Shown here: positions 8,351 through 21,012 of the stretch, piece by piece
Layout of the letters: the number at the start of each line of letters is the position of its first letter
How positions within the stretch are numbered: the first letter of the stretch is position 1
From: Tessaracoccus rhinocerotis
GTDB lineage: Bacteria; Actinomycetota; Actinomycetes; Propionibacteriales; Propionibacteriaceae
DNA length: 64,000 nt
Assembly: GCF_007197885.1 (NCBI RefSeq)
Contig: NZ_VKKG01000005.1
Location: 124,001-188,000, forward strand
Direction of reading: 5' to 3'
Made by a program: the position numbers and the translations under genes
Notes under the pieces: generated by a model
Seen by the model: the letters and a program-made list of their open reading frames with translations, nothing else
Told to the model about the DNA's origin: nothing
Database searches by the model: none

Positions 8351-9276
8351 GGCTGCTCCTCCTGGACCGACTCGGCCTGGGCGGCCGCGCCCGGGATGTT
8401 GGCCGGCCTGGGGCCGGTGTAGTCGGGGCCGTAGGCGCCGGGCGCCGGGCGACGCTTGCGCATGGGCGCCTGGACCCCGGGCGCCAGGCGGCGTGAGATC
8501 ACCAGGAACCCGGTGTGCCCGGAGGTGCCGTGGCCCGGCCTGATCGCCAGTCCCTCGGCGTGCCAGTCCCGCACCGTGGTCTCCGTCAGGTGGGGTTCGG
8601 TGAAGCCGCCGTGCGCGCGCAGGGTGTCGGCCACGCGCCCGAGCTGGGTGGAGGTGGCCACGTAGCAACAGACCACGCCGCCGGCCACCAGGCGCTCGCC
8701 CACGGCGTCGATGCACTCCCAGGGTGCGAGCATGTCGAGGATCACGCGGTCGAGTGGCTCGTCGGTGATCGACTCCACGAGGTCCCCGACCGTGAGCCGC
8801 CAGGCCGGGTGCGGACCGCCCACCCAGGTCTCCACGTTCTTGCGCGCCACGTCGGCGAACTTCTCGCGCCGCTCGTAGGAGTGCAGGCTTCCCTCGGGGC
8901 CGATCGCCCGCAGCAGCGCCAGCGAGAGGGCGCCGGAGCCGACACCGGCCTCCAGGACGCGCGCGCCCGGGAAGATGTCGGCCCACATCAGGATCTGGGC
9001 GGCGTCCTTCGGGTAGACGACGGCGGCCTCGCGGGGCATGGACACCATGAACTCGCTGAGCAACGGCCGGAGCACCAGGTACTCCATCCCGCCCACGGAG
9101 GTCACGACGATGGCGTCCGGACGGCCGATCATGTCGTCGTGGCTGACCGCGCCGCGGGTGGTGTGCCAGACGGCCCCCTCCCGCAGGACGAGGGACTTGC
9201 GTCGCCCCTTCGGGTCGGTGAGGGTGACGCGGTCCCCCGCCTGGAGTGGGCCGTCGGTGACGCCGGAGAGATTCAT
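8320..9276 (-). CDS. trmI: tRNA (adenine(58)-N(1))-methyltransferase TrmI
   Basis: Class I SAM-dependent enzyme that makes m1A58 in the T-loop of tRNA, 318 residues. The N-terminal beta-barrel (about 1-85, with GAVSHDDMIGRPDAIVVTS) is typical of TrmI, followed by the SAM-binding motif VLEAGVGSGALSLALL and the catalytic-region DRVILDMLAPWE. The C-terminal tail of about 50 residues is Pro/Gln/Glu rich and probably disordered. Start ATG overlaps the stop of the HAD phosphatase gene (ATGA). In mycobacteria the corresponding gene lies upstream of the proteasome ATPase gene mpa; here the next minus-strand genes are prcB and prcA directly. Confidence 0.92.
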   Translation of the reverse strand: MNLSGVTDGPLQAGDRVTLTDPKGRRKSLVLREGAVWHTTRGAVSHDDMIGRPDAIVVTSVGGMEYLVLRPLLSEFMVSMPREAAVVYPKDAAQILMWADIFPGARVLEAGVGSGALSLALLRAIGPEGSLHSYERREKFADVARKNVETWVGGPHPAWRLTVGDLVESITDEPLDRVILDMLAPWECIDAVGERLVAGGVVCCYVATSTQLGRVADTLRAHGGFTEPHLTETTVRDWHAEGLAIRPGHGTSGHTGFLVISRRLAPGVQAPMRKRRPAPGAYGPDYTGPRPANIPGAAAQAESVQEEQPQDEGTAADD

Positions 9277-9944
9277 CTGCTTCTTTCGTTCCAGACCGCC
9301 ACCAGATCCGCCCAGGTGGTGGACCTGAGACCGTTGGTGGAGACCTTCATCCTCGGATGCGGCTCGAGTTGAGCCAGAGCCGGTACAGCATAGACCACCG
9401 CGCCCGCGGCGAGCGCCGCCTGCGACCCCGGCACGGAGTCCTCCAGCACGATCACGTCGGCGGGATCCACCCCCAGGCGAGCCATCGCCTGCAGGTAGCC
9501 CTCGGGATCCGGCTTGCTCTGCCTCACGTCGTCGGAGGTGACCACGAAGCTCACGGTCGGTGGCAGGTGGTCCATCACGGGTGCCATCACCCTGCGGCTG
9601 CTGGCGGTGACGATCGCGCTCGGGACCCCGGCGGCGTCGATCTGCTCAAGCAGGTCGTGCGCGCCCGGGAGCCAGGACAGACCCTCCCGGATCCGGGCGA
9701 CGACCCCCTCCTCGGCGCGGTCGTGGAAGTGGGTGGCCTGCTCCGGCTCGCCAAGCGCCTCGGCCACCAGCTCGGCCGTGGTCATGGCCCCGACCCCGAT
9801 CAACGACTTCATCTTCTCGTCGTCCCAGTACAGGCCGTAGGTTGCCAGCAGTGACTGCTGGACCTCCGTCCAGACGGTCTCGGTGTCGGCCAGCGTGCCG
9901 TCGAAGTCCCACAGGACGGCGGCGGGGGTGCGATTCTCGGACAT
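9273..9944 (-). CDS. HAD-superfamily (subfamily IA) phosphatase
   Basis: A 223-residue haloacid dehalogenase-like hydrolase. Motif I DFDGTLADT (residues 13-21) carries the nucleophile Asp, motif II is IVTASSRR, motif III includes KPDPEGYL, and motif IV is VLEDSVPG. A helical cap lies between motif I and motif II, as in beta-phosphoglucomutase and phosphoglycolate phosphatase relatives. The physiological substrate cannot be read from the sequence. It is the gene immediately upstream of trmI with a 4-base overlap, and lies 12 bp downstream of the end of metH. Confidence 0.88.
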   Translation of the reverse strand: MSENRTPAAVLWDFDGTLADTETVWTEVQQSLLATYGLYWDDEKMKSLIGVGAMTTAELVAEALGEPEQATHFHDRAEEGVVARIREGLSWLPGAHDLLEQIDAAGVPSAIVTASSRRVMAPVMDHLPPTVSFVVTSDDVRQSKPDPEGYLQAMARLGVDPADVIVLEDSVPGSQAALAAGAVVYAVPALAQLEPHPRMKVSTNGLRSTTWADLVAVWNERSR

Positions 9945-9955
9945 GGCCTCCGAGC

Positions 9956-13435
<3,480 letters not shown>

Positions 13436-13548
13436 GGTGCCCAACACTAGCCCTCGCGGCCGTGTCCGCCCGACCGCGTTCGCGCACAGCCGAGACGGTG
13501 GCGAGTCGCCGACTGGGGTAGCCATGCCCCGCGTCCTATGATGGAGGA

Positions 13549-14409
13549 ATGCAGTTCGAGCGTCTGGGAGATCTTCGCGACCCGGCCGTCGTGATCGCCT
13601 TCAGCGGTTGGAACGACGCCGGCAACGCGGCGAGCGACAGCGCGCTCTACTTCCTCGAGAAGTACCCGAACGAGGAGTTCGGTCGGATCGACGACGAGCG
13701 CTACTACGACTTCCAGGCCACCAGGCCCAACGTGCGACGCGCCCCCGACGGCCCTTGGCTGCAGTGGCCGCACACCACCCTCCAGCTCGTGCGCCACCCG
13801 GACCGGGACCTGCTCGTGGTCGTCGGACCCGAGCCCAGTCTGCTTTGGCGCTCCTACGTCCACGAACTGGTGGACCGGATCAAGCTCGTCGAGCCCGGGA
13901 TGGTGGTGCTGCTCGGCGCCATGCTGAGCGACACCCCCCACTCGAGGCCGCTACCGGTGAACATGTACAGCTTTGACTCCGGCCTGCGTGACCGGTTCAC
14001 GCTGGGAACCTCCGAGTACGAGGGCCCCACGGGCATCATCGGGGTGGTCAACCAGTTCCTGATGGTGGAGAACATCCCCACCATCTCCCTGTGGGTCTCG
14101 GTGCCGCACTACGTCGCCACCCCGCCCAACCCGAAGGCGCAGCAGGCCGTGCTGACCCAGCTCTCTGACGCGTTGCAGATCTCCCTGGAGCTGGACGACC
14201 TCCCGGCAGAGGCGGACAAGTGGACCGCCGCCGTGGACGAGCTCAGCCAGGAGGACCCGGACGTGGCCGAGTACATCGAGCAGCTCGAGGAGGCCAAGGA
14301 CGCCTCGGACGTCGAGGACGCCACCGGCGACGCCATCGCCGCGGAGTTCGAGCGCTACCTGCGCGGCAGGCAGGGCCCCGATGCCGGTTCGGGCGAGAAC
14401 CGGGGCTGA
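13549..14409 (+). CDS. PAC2 family protein
   Basis: A 286-residue protein of the PAC2 (proteasome assembly chaperone 2-like) family, recognisable from the N-terminal LRDPAVVIAFSGWNDAGNAAS, the later VVVGPEPSLLWRSY and the GMVVLLGAMLSDTPHSRP block. The C-terminal 80 residues are acidic and probably helical. PAC2 proteins in actinobacteria co-occur with proteasomes, but a direct role in bacterial proteasome assembly is not proven. The gene is divergent from metH and is followed 53 bp later by rpe. ATGGAGGA immediately precedes the ATG as a closely spaced ribosome-binding site. Confidence 0.88.
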   Translation: MQFERLGDLRDPAVVIAFSGWNDAGNAASDSALYFLEKYPNEEFGRIDDERYYDFQATRPNVRRAPDGPWLQWPHTTLQLVRHPDRDLLVVVGPEPSLLWRSYVHELVDRIKLVEPGMVVLLGAMLSDTPHSRPLPVNMYSFDSGLRDRFTLGTSEYEGPTGIIGVVNQFLMVENIPTISLWVSVPHYVATPPNPKAQQAVLTQLSDALQISLELDDLPAEADKWTAAVDELSQEDPDVAEYIEQLEEAKDASDVEDATGDAIAAEFERYLRGRQGPDAGSGENRG

Positions 14410-14462
14410 CCATGGACCGGGCCGACGGCCGGCCAGATGATGCTTCTCGATAGGGTGTCGCC

Positions 14463-15116
14463 ATGCGCATCACCCCCAGCATCCTCAACGCAGACTTCGC
14501 CAACCTCGGGGCCGAGATCGCCCGGATCCCCGACGCCGACGCCATCCACGTCGACGTGATGGACTACCGGTTCGTGCCGAACCTGACGATCGGGCTACCC
14601 GTGGTTGAGGCGATCAGGAAGTCGACGCAGCAGATGCTGGACATCCACCTGATGATCGCCGACCCGGATCGCTGGGCGCCCTCCTACGCCGAGGCCGGCG
14701 CCGAGTCCGTCACCTTCCACGTGGAGGCCGCGAAGGCCCCGATCCGGCTTGCCCGCGAGCTTCGACGACTCGGGGCGCGCGCCTCGCTGGCGCTGAACCC
14801 CGCCACGTCCATCGACTCCGTCGCGGATGCCCTCGGCGAGGTGGACATGGTGCTGCTGATGACGGTGGAACCGGGCTTCGGCGGCCAGAAGTTCCTCGAC
14901 CTGGTGCTGCCGAAGATCCGCCGCACCCGAGAGCTCCTCGGCGAGCGGGACGTCTGGATCCAGGTGGACGGCGGCGTCTCCGTGGAGACCATCGAGCGGT
15001 GCGCCGAGGCCGGCGCCGACACGTTCGTGGCCGGCTCGGCCGTCTACTCGGCGGATAATCCCAACGCGATGGTCAACCGCCTGCGCGAGCTCGCCGTCGC
15101 GGCCTGCGCCCACTGA
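14463..15116 (+). CDS. rpe: Ribulose-phosphate 3-epimerase
   Basis: Interconverts ribulose 5-phosphate and xylulose 5-phosphate in the pentose phosphate and pentose pathways. The 217-residue TIM barrel is complete: [14 protein letters not shown] at the N-terminus, [16 protein letters not shown] with the metal-binding His and Asp, [19 protein letters not shown] and VDGGVS near the C-terminus. The Met in DVMD is typical. The gene ends 15 bp from the convergent rsmB. Confidence 0.96.
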   Translation: MRITPSILNADFANLGAEIARIPDADAIHVDVMDYRFVPNLTIGLPVVEAIRKSTQQMLDIHLMIADPDRWAPSYAEAGAESVTFHVEAAKAPIRLARELRRLGARASLALNPATSIDSVADALGEVDMVLLMTVEPGFGGQKFLDLVLPKIRRTRELLGERDVWIQVDGGVSVETIERCAEAGADTFVAGSAVYSADNPNAMVNRLRELAVAACAH

Positions 15117-15131
15117 ACCGACGCCCAGCCG

Positions 15132-16445
15132 TCACCTCCGGCGCAGCAGGGCAAGGAACATCGCGTCCGTGCCGTGCCGGTGGGGCCACAACTGGACGAA
15201 GTCCCCGTCGGCGGCGTCCAGCTCACCCGGCAGGTGGTCGGCCGCGTGCAGCAGCTCCACGCCCGGCTCCCCCGCCAGCACGTCGGAGACGACGTCGCGG
15301 GTCTCGGCCCGGTGCGGTGAACAGGTCACGTAGGCCACCACTCCCCCGGGCATCGTGACATCGAGGGCCGAGCGCAAGAGTTCGCGCTGCAGTCCGGCGA
15401 GCTGGGCCACGTCGTCGGCGCTGCGCCGCCAGCGCGACTCGGGCCGACGCCGCAACGCCCCGAGACCGGTGCACGGGGCGTCGACCATCACGCGGGCATA
15501 GGGGCCCTGCTCACTGAACGCACCCGGGTCACGGCCGTCCGAGCACACCACCTGCGCGGTGCCCGCTGGATAGGCCGTGAGCGCCTGCTCCACCAGCTGC
15601 GCCCGGTGCTCTGCCACCTCGTTGGCCACCAGTACCTGGCCGGCCTCGCGCGCCAGGCCCGCGAGCAGGGCCGCCTTGCCGCCGGGGCCGGCGCACAGGT
15701 CGAGCCACGGCCCCTCGGGCGCCTGCACCCGGGCCAGGGCCCACGCCACCAGCTGCGAGCCCTCGTCCTGGACGCCGGCGCGGCCGTCGCGAACGGGCTC
15801 CAGGCTCGCCGGCTGCCCCTCGAAGGAGGCACCGAAGGGGGAGAACCGCGTGGGTCGCGCACCGAGCGCCACGAGTTCGTCGCGCTGCAGGAGTCCCGGA
15901 CGGACCACCAGGGTTGGCACGGGTGGGACGTTGTTGGCGGCCAATGCCTCGGCCACCTCCTCGGCGGGGAGGACCTCGGCGTAGGCGTCGGCCACCCACC
16001 TCGGGTGGTGCCCGTTCAGGTCCAGGTCCGTGGCCCACTGCTCCAAGGTCCTTGCCGCCACCTTGCGCAGGATGGCGTTGACCACGCCGGTGACGCGCTG
16101 CCCGACGGTCTCGCGGGCCAGGTCGACGGTGGCTGCCACGGCGGCGCGGTCGGGAACGTCCATGCTGAGCACCTGGTGCGAACCGAGCCGCAACAGGTCC
16201 ACCACCGCGGGCTGCAGGGTGGAGAGCGGCCGCCCCCCGGCGGCTTCGATGATCTGGTCGTAGCTGCCCATCAAGCGGCAGGTGCCCGAGACCAGCTCGG
16301 TCACGAACCCGGCGTCCCGGGTGTCGAGGCCAGCCGTCGCCAGGCGCTTGGCGAGGGCGAGGTTGGCGTAGGCGTCCTCGCCGGTGACCTGCCTCAGCAC
16401 GTCGAACGCGACCCGGCGTGGGCTGCTGGGCTGCGTGGCCATCAT
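15132..16445 (-). CDS. rsmB: 16S rRNA (cytosine(967)-C(5))-methyltransferase RsmB
   Basis: Methylates C967 of 16S rRNA, 437 residues. The N-terminal 140 residues form a NusB-like RNA-binding domain (RRVAFDVLRQV at the start). The catalytic domain has the SAM motif DLCAGPGGKAALLA, motif IV DAPCTGLGALRRRPE with the releasing Cys, and motif VI TCSPHRAET with the nucleophilic Cys. The start ATG overlaps the fmt stop as ATGA; a second ATG follows directly. It is the last gene of the metK-priA-fmt-rsmB unit. Confidence 0.94.
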   Translation of the reverse strand: MMATQPSSPRRVAFDVLRQVTGEDAYANLALAKRLATAGLDTRDAGFVTELVSGTCRLMGSYDQIIEAAGGRPLSTLQPAVVDLLRLGSHQVLSMDVPDRAAVAATVDLARETVGQRVTGVVNAILRKVAARTLEQWATDLDLNGHHPRWVADAYAEVLPAEEVAEALAANNVPPVPTLVVRPGLLQRDELVALGARPTRFSPFGASFEGQPASLEPVRDGRAGVQDEGSQLVAWALARVQAPEGPWLDLCAGPGGKAALLAGLAREAGQVLVANEVAEHRAQLVEQALTAYPAGTAQVVCSDGRDPGAFSEQGPYARVMVDAPCTGLGALRRRPESRWRRSADDVAQLAGLQRELLRSALDVTMPGGVVAYVTCSPHRAETRDVVSDVLAGEPGVELLHAADHLPGELDAADGDFVQLWPHRHGTDAMFLALLRRR

Positions 16446-17356
16446 GACAGCACCGCCCCGGAGTGGCCGCCGCGGGCCCAGTCCGCCGCGGTCATCCGCT
16501 TCTTCCCGGCGGCCTGCACCTCCTGCAGCTCGAGGAGTCCGTCACCTGTTCCCAGCAGGACGCGGTTCTTCCGCAACAGCAGTTCACCCGGGGCCAGGGC
16601 GGTGGCGTCGTCGACGACCGCAGCCCGGTAGATCTTGAGGCGCTCGCCGTCCAGCTCGCACCACGCGCCCGGATCGGGGGAGCACCCCATCACCTGGTTG
16701 CGAAGCTCGGCGGCGCTCCTGCCGAAGTCCAGGCGCGCCTCCTCGACGGTGATCTTGGGAGCCAGGGTGATGCCCTCGGACTCCTGCGCAACGGGCTCCT
16801 CGCCGGCCGCGATCGCGTCGACGGTCTCCACCAGCTGCGCGGCACCCGACTCCGAGAGGTGGGCCAGGACCTCCCCGGCGGTGGCATCGGGCATGGGCTG
16901 GGACTCCATCCGGTAGACGTCGCCCGCGTCGAGTTCCTTCACGATCCGGAAGCAGGCGGTTCCGGTCTCCTCGTCACCCGCCATGATGGCGCGCTGCACG
17001 GGCGCGGCGCCGCGCCAGCGCGGCAACAGCGAGAAGTGGAGGTTGACCCAGCCCAGGCGCGGGATGTCCAGGACTGACTGCGGCAGCAATCCGCCGTAGG
17101 CCACGACGGGGCACAGGTCGGGTGCGAGCTCGGCCAGACGGGCCTTGAACGCCTCGTCGGACGGCTTGGCGGGCTTGAGGACCTCGAGCCCCAGCTCGGC
17201 GGCGCGCTGCCCCACCGGCGACGGCGTCAGCTTGCGCCCGCGCCCCGACGGCGCGTCGGGCCGGGTGACGACGGCCACCACCTCGTGCTCGGAGGCCAAC
17301 AGCGCCTCCAGCGGCGGCAGCGCCACCTCGGGGGTTCCTGCGAAGACCAGTCTCAT
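16442..17356 (-). CDS. fmt: Methionyl-tRNA formyltransferase
   Basis: Formylates Met-tRNAfMet for translation initiation, 304 residues. N-terminal FAGTPEVALPPLEALL, the formyl-donor site LLPRWRGAAPVQRAI with the SLLPRWRGA signature, and the C-terminal OB-like tRNA-binding domain with GELLLRKNRVLLGTGDG are all present. The open frame extends upstream, but the ATG at 17356 gives the normal family start and lies two bases after the priA stop (TAGGCATG). Confidence 0.95.
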   Translation of the reverse strand: MRLVFAGTPEVALPPLEALLASEHEVVAVVTRPDAPSGRGRKLTPSPVGQRAAELGLEVLKPAKPSDEAFKARLAELAPDLCPVVAYGGLLPQSVLDIPRLGWVNLHFSLLPRWRGAAPVQRAIMAGDEETGTACFRIVKELDAGDVYRMESQPMPDATAGEVLAHLSESGAAQLVETVDAIAAGEEPVAQESEGITLAPKITVEEARLDFGRSAAELRNQVMGCSPDPGAWCELDGERLKIYRAAVVDDATALAPGELLLRKNRVLLGTGDGLLELQEVQAAGKKRMTAADWARGGHSGAVLS

Positions 17357-17358
17357 GC

Positions 17359-19329
17359 CTACTCCATCACCTCGGGGTCCACCTGGATGTACAGCCTGCC
17401 ACCTTCCTTGCGCGCGGACCTGATCGCGGCGGCGGCCTTCACTCGGGACACGAGCTCCTTGCCGCGCTCGAGCGGCACGCGCAGCAGGGCGGCGAACTCC
17501 GGCTCCGGTCCGCCACGCAGCTCCGTGGGGCCGAGGATGTCCACCTGCTCGAACGGGTCGTTGTCCAGGAACTCGGCCAGGGCGTCGGGGTCCCCACCCA
17601 CCCGGACCACCTTCGCCGACGGCGGCAGCCCGACGGCGGCGCGCTCGGCCAGTTCTCGCTCCATGAAGCCGCCGACGTCGCCCCGCACCAGGGCCTGGAG
17701 CGTGGGGTGTTGCGGAGTGCCCACGGCCACCACGGTGCCGCCCTCCTCGGGGCTGCGGCACAGCGCCATGGCGTTCAGCCAGCGCCGCAGGGACTCCTCC
17801 TCCACCCGGAGGTCGGGGCGCGCCAGCATCAGGCCGGTGTCCAGGAGCAGCACACCGGCGTAGCCGTGCGGAGCGAGGGGTTCGGCGCCGGGGGTGGCGA
17901 CGACGATGGCGGAGGTGTCTGGCACCTCGGGGCGGATCGAGTCGGACGAGCTGTTGACGGCCAGCGCCCCGGGGAACGCCCGTGCGAGCTCCTCGGCCGT
18001 CCGTGCGGCCCCGGCGACGGTGGAGCGCAGTTCGCTGCCGTGGCAGTGCCGGCACTCCCAGCGGGCGGGCTGGTGCCCGCACAGCGAGCAGGAGACAACT
18101 CCCTTGGACCGCATCCGCAGCGGGGCGCTGCACTTGCTGCAGAGCGCCTGGTTGCCGCAGCGTCGACAACTCAGGGACGCGGAGTGCCCCGACCGCGGCA
18201 CCTGCACCAGCACCGGTCCCTGCGGGAGCCGGTCGCGCAGGAACCGGAACGCGTCGGAGGGCAGCCGCAGCCGGGCGGCGGTGGGCTCGCGGGCCGGGTC
18301 GTCCCCCACGATCCGAACCGGCGGGCTCACCCGGCGGGTCTGTGCCGGAGTCATGGCGATGGGGTGCAGCCAGCCGGACGCGATGAGACCCTGCGCCTCG
18401 GCTGAGCGGGCGTGCGAGGCGAACAGCAGCGCCGAGGACGACTGGACGGTGCGCAGCACCGCCACCGTTCGGGAGTGGGGGTAGGGGGCGCGCAGCTCGG
18501 CGTGCGTGTCGGAGCCGTCGTCCACGACCACCACCAGGCCCAGGTCCCGCACCGGCGCGAAGGCTGCGCTGCGCGTCCCCACGACCACCCGCGCCTGCCC
18601 GCGCGCTGCGGCGAGGTAGTTGCGGTACCTGGCGGAGCGGCCGAGGTCGGCGCTGAGCGTGGCCACGGCGCTGGCCCCGAACGCCTGGCACAGCCGGGCG
18701 TGGGCCTGCTCGAGCTCCCGGGCCGTGGGCACCACGACGACGGCGCTGCGGCCAGAGGCCACCGTGGCGGCCACCGCCTCCACCACGCCGCCGAGCAGGT
18801 CACCCGGCGCCGCCGAGGTGGGCGGCACCTGCCAGAACGCACGCGGGTTGCCGCCGGAGGCGATGGCGCCGAGGAAGCCCTCGCCGTCGTCGAAGCGGGG
18901 CAGCACCGTCGGCGGGTCGGCCTCCTTGGGATCGGGCCACTCCCGCTGGTTCGCCTTCTCCGTCGCGCCGTGGCGGGGCGGGATCGCGAGCCGGGCGACG
19001 TCGGTCCAGACGCCCGCGTAGTGGTCGGCGACGTTGCGCAGGAGCTCGTAGAGCTCGGGGGTGAGGATGGGCTCGGAGGAGACGACGGCGTGCAGCTTGG
19101 ACAGCTTCATGCCGGGCTCGGGTTCGCCGAAGTCCACCAGCCAGCCGTCGCGAAGCTGCCCGCTGAACCGGACCCGCACCCGGACGCCGGGCACCGCCGC
19201 CTCCGCCAACTCCTCAGGGACGGCGTAGTCGAACAACCGGTCCAGGTGGGCGAGGGGAATGTCGACGGCGACCCGCGCCACCCTGGGTGGCTGCGGGTCG
19301 CCGATCAGCGCCGGTGCGGCTTGCGACAT
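17359..19329 (-). CDS. priA: PriA-like replication restart protein lacking helicase motifs
   Basis: A 656-residue PriA homologue. The N-terminal 3'-DNA-binding domain (about 15-110) and the paired zinc-binding cysteines (CRRCGN, CSKC, CSLCG, CRHC, around residues 390-430) are retained. The ATPase motifs are not: the position where a Walker A motif is expected reads PPTSAAPGDLLGG without Lys, and the DEAH box region reads VVVDDGSD. This loss is typical of actinobacterial PriA, which is annotated as probably lacking helicase activity, so it is not a broken gene. It sits between metK and fmt, its usual actinobacterial place. Confidence 0.9.
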   Translation of the reverse strand: MSQAAPALIGDPQPPRVARVAVDIPLAHLDRLFDYAVPEELAEAAVPGVRVRVRFSGQLRDGWLVDFGEPEPGMKLSKLHAVVSSEPILTPELYELLRNVADHYAGVWTDVARLAIPPRHGATEKANQREWPDPKEADPPTVLPRFDDGEGFLGAIASGGNPRAFWQVPPTSAAPGDLLGGVVEAVAATVASGRSAVVVVPTARELEQAHARLCQAFGASAVATLSADLGRSARYRNYLAAARGQARVVVGTRSAAFAPVRDLGLVVVVDDGSDTHAELRAPYPHSRTVAVLRTVQSSSALLFASHARSAEAQGLIASGWLHPIAMTPAQTRRVSPPVRIVGDDPAREPTAARLRLPSDAFRFLRDRLPQGPVLVQVPRSGHSASLSCRRCGNQALCSKCSAPLRMRSKGVVSCSLCGHQPARWECRHCHGSELRSTVAGAARTAEELARAFPGALAVNSSSDSIRPEVPDTSAIVVATPGAEPLAPHGYAGVLLLDTGLMLARPDLRVEEESLRRWLNAMALCRSPEEGGTVVAVGTPQHPTLQALVRGDVGGFMERELAERAAVGLPPSAKVVRVGGDPDALAEFLDNDPFEQVDILGPTELRGGPEPEFAALLRVPLERGKELVSRVKAAAAIRSARKEGGRLYIQVDPEVME

Positions 19330-19339
19330 CTCCGCTCCG

Positions 19340-20527
19340 CTATCCCTTCACCGCCCGGGCGAGGGCCTCGGCGCGGTCGGTGCGCTCCCAGGTGGCGTTG
19401 GCCACCTCGCGACCGAAGTGGCCGTAGGCGCTGAACTCCCGGTAGATGGGGCGCAGCAGTTCGAGGTCACGGATGATGGCGCCGGGGCGCAGGTCGAACG
19501 TGGCCAGGACGGCATCGCGGATCTGGTCGTGCGGCACGGCCTCGGTGCCGAAGGTGTCCAGGTAGAAGCCGACGGGATGGGCTTTGCCGATGGCGTAGGC
19601 CACCTGCACCTCGCAGCGCTTCGCGAGCCCTGCGGCCACCACGTTCTTGGCCACCCAGCGCATGGCGTACGCCGCCGAGCGGTCCACCTTCGAGGGGTCC
19701 TTGCCGGAGAACGCGCCCCCACCGTGGCGGGCCATTCCTCCGTAGGTGTCGACGATGATCTTGCGGCCCGTGAGGCCGGCGTCCCCCATCGGGCCGCCGA
19801 TGACGAACTTGCCGGTGGGGTTCACGAGCACCCGGTCCGGCGCGGGGAACCCGTACTGCTCCAGGACGGGTGCGATCACGTGGCGCTCGATGTCCGGCCG
19901 GATCACTTCGTCGAGGGAGATCCCGTCGGCGTGCTGCGTCGAGACCACCACGGTCTCCACGCCGGTGGCGCGGCCGTCGGAGTAGACGACGGAGGCCTGC
20001 GTCTTGCCGTCGGGACGGACGTAGGCCAGGGTCCCGTCCTTGCGGACCTCCGTCAGGCGCTCCGCGAGGCGGTGTGCGAGGTCGATCGGCAGCGGCATCA
20101 GGGACGGTGTCTCGTCACAGGCGTAGCCGAACATCAGGCCCTGGTCGCCGGCGCCCTGGTGGCTGCCGGCGTCGGTGTCGTGCTCCACGCGGGCCTCGTA
20201 GGCGGAGTCGACACCCTGGGCGATGTCCGGGGACTGGGCGCCGATGGCAACGGACACGCCGCAGGACGCGCCGTCGAATCCCATCGCGGACGACGTGTAG
20301 CCGATGTCGAGGATGCGCTGCCGCGCGATCTGTGCGACGTCGGCGAAGCCGGTGGTGTTGACCTCGCCGGCCACCACCACCAGACCGGTGGTGACGAGCG
20401 TCTCGACGGCGACGCGCGCGCCCGGGTCCTGCTCGAGCAGGGCGTCCAGGACGGCGTCGGAGATCGAGTCGGCGATCTTGTCGGGGTGTCCCTCCGTGAC
20501 TGACTCGGAGGTGAACAGACGACTCAT
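19340..20527 (-). CDS. metK: S-adenosylmethionine synthetase
   Basis: Makes SAM from methionine and ATP, 395 residues. The N-terminal [18 protein letters not shown], the mid-protein [12 protein letters not shown] and the P-loop-like [19 protein letters not shown] are all intact. The ATG at 20527 gives the conserved start and is preceded by AAGGAG. The 97-bp leader back to rpoZ contains three hairpins, two of them nearly identical (see regulatory feature). In most actinobacteria coaBC separates rpoZ and metK; here it is absent. Confidence 0.97.
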   Translation of the reverse strand: MSRLFTSESVTEGHPDKIADSISDAVLDALLEQDPGARVAVETLVTTGLVVVAGEVNTTGFADVAQIARQRILDIGYTSSAMGFDGASCGVSVAIGAQSPDIAQGVDSAYEARVEHDTDAGSHQGAGDQGLMFGYACDETPSLMPLPIDLAHRLAERLTEVRKDGTLAYVRPDGKTQASVVYSDGRATGVETVVVSTQHADGISLDEVIRPDIERHVIAPVLEQYGFPAPDRVLVNPTGKFVIGGPMGDAGLTGRKIIVDTYGGMARHGGGAFSGKDPSKVDRSAAYAMRWVAKNVVAAGLAKRCEVQVAYAIGKAHPVGFYLDTFGTEAVPHDQIRDAVLATFDLRPGAIIRDLELLRPIYREFSAYGHFGREVANATWERTDRAEALARAVKG

Positions 20528-20586
20528 TGTTGCTCCTTGTGTGGCGACAAGCCACGATCGGTTTTGGGCGGTGGCAACAAGCCACC
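20528..20586 (-). promoter_or_regulatory. metK leader with tandem near-identical stem-loops
   Basis: Reading the minus strand toward metK, there is a stem GGTGGC/GCCACC with loop TTGTT (20570-20586), a 14-nt linker, then a stem GTGGC/GCCAC with loop TTGTC (20541-20555), then ACAAGGAGCAACAATG with the ribosome-binding site and start. The two loops are complementary to AACAA at the start codon and to ACAA next to AAGGAG. The arrangement suggests a translational control element responding to SAM or methionine, but it does not match a known SAM riboswitch that I can recognise. The structure is seen; the function is inferred. Confidence 0.5.
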
Positions 20587-20589
20587 AAA

Positions 20590-20606
20590 CCCCGCGTGCT
20601 GCGGGG
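20590..20606 (-). terminator. Terminator-like hairpin after rpoZ
   Basis: A perfect 6-bp GC stem (CCCCGC/GCGGGG) with a 5-nt loop lies 19 bp after the rpoZ stop and is followed on the minus strand by TTTGG. The T tract is weak, so it may be a partial terminator or part of the metK leader. Confidence 0.4.
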
Positions 20607-20624
20607 AAATCCTTCAGGAGGTGG

Positions 20625-20975
20625 TCAGGAGGCGGGGTCGGGCGTCGTCGAGTCCGCGAACGGGTCGACGAACGAGAACGCCGGATCGGCATCGGCCTCG
20701 GCGGCTGCCGCTGCCTCGGCCTCGGGGTCGATGTCGGTGTACTCGAGCAGGCCTTCCTTGATCTCGCGCAGGGCGATGGACAGCGGCTTCTCCTGGGGTG
20801 CGGCGGAGACGAGCGGGCCGACGTTCTCCAGCAGGCCCTCGCCGAGTTGTGAGTAGTAGGCGTTGATCTGGCGTGCACGCTTGGCCGCGAAGATCACCAG
20901 CCGGTACTTCGAGTCGATGGACTCGAGGAGATCGTCGATCGGCGGGTTGGTGATGCCTTCGGGATGGATGCTCAA
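20625..20975 (-). CDS. rpoZ: RNA polymerase omega subunit
   Basis: Small subunit that helps assemble and stabilise RNA polymerase, 116 residues. The core [31 protein letters not shown] is characteristic, followed by the [16 protein letters not shown] helix. The C-terminal 30 residues are Ala/Asp/Glu rich. It uses a TTG start at 20975 with AGAGG six bases upstream; no ATG or GTG occurs near the conserved N-terminus. The ribosome-binding site lies within a 12-bp palindrome (CTCTGATCAGAG, 20983-20994). Confidence 0.92.
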   Translation of the reverse strand: MSIHPEGITNPPIDDLLESIDSKYRLVIFAAKRARQINAYYSQLGEGLLENVGPLVSAAPQEKPLSIALREIKEGLLEYTDIDPEAEAAAAAEADADPAFSFVDPFADSTTPDPAS

Positions 20976-21012
20976 GGTTGACCTCTGATCAGAGTTGTGG
21001 AACTGCCTGTGG

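Noticed and set aside
13436..13548. Cobalamin riboswitch before metH
   Set aside because: The gap is 113 bp and lacks a recognisable B12 box.
17359..19329. Possible broken priA
   Set aside because: Loss of Walker motifs is known for actinobacterial PriA and the frame is intact.
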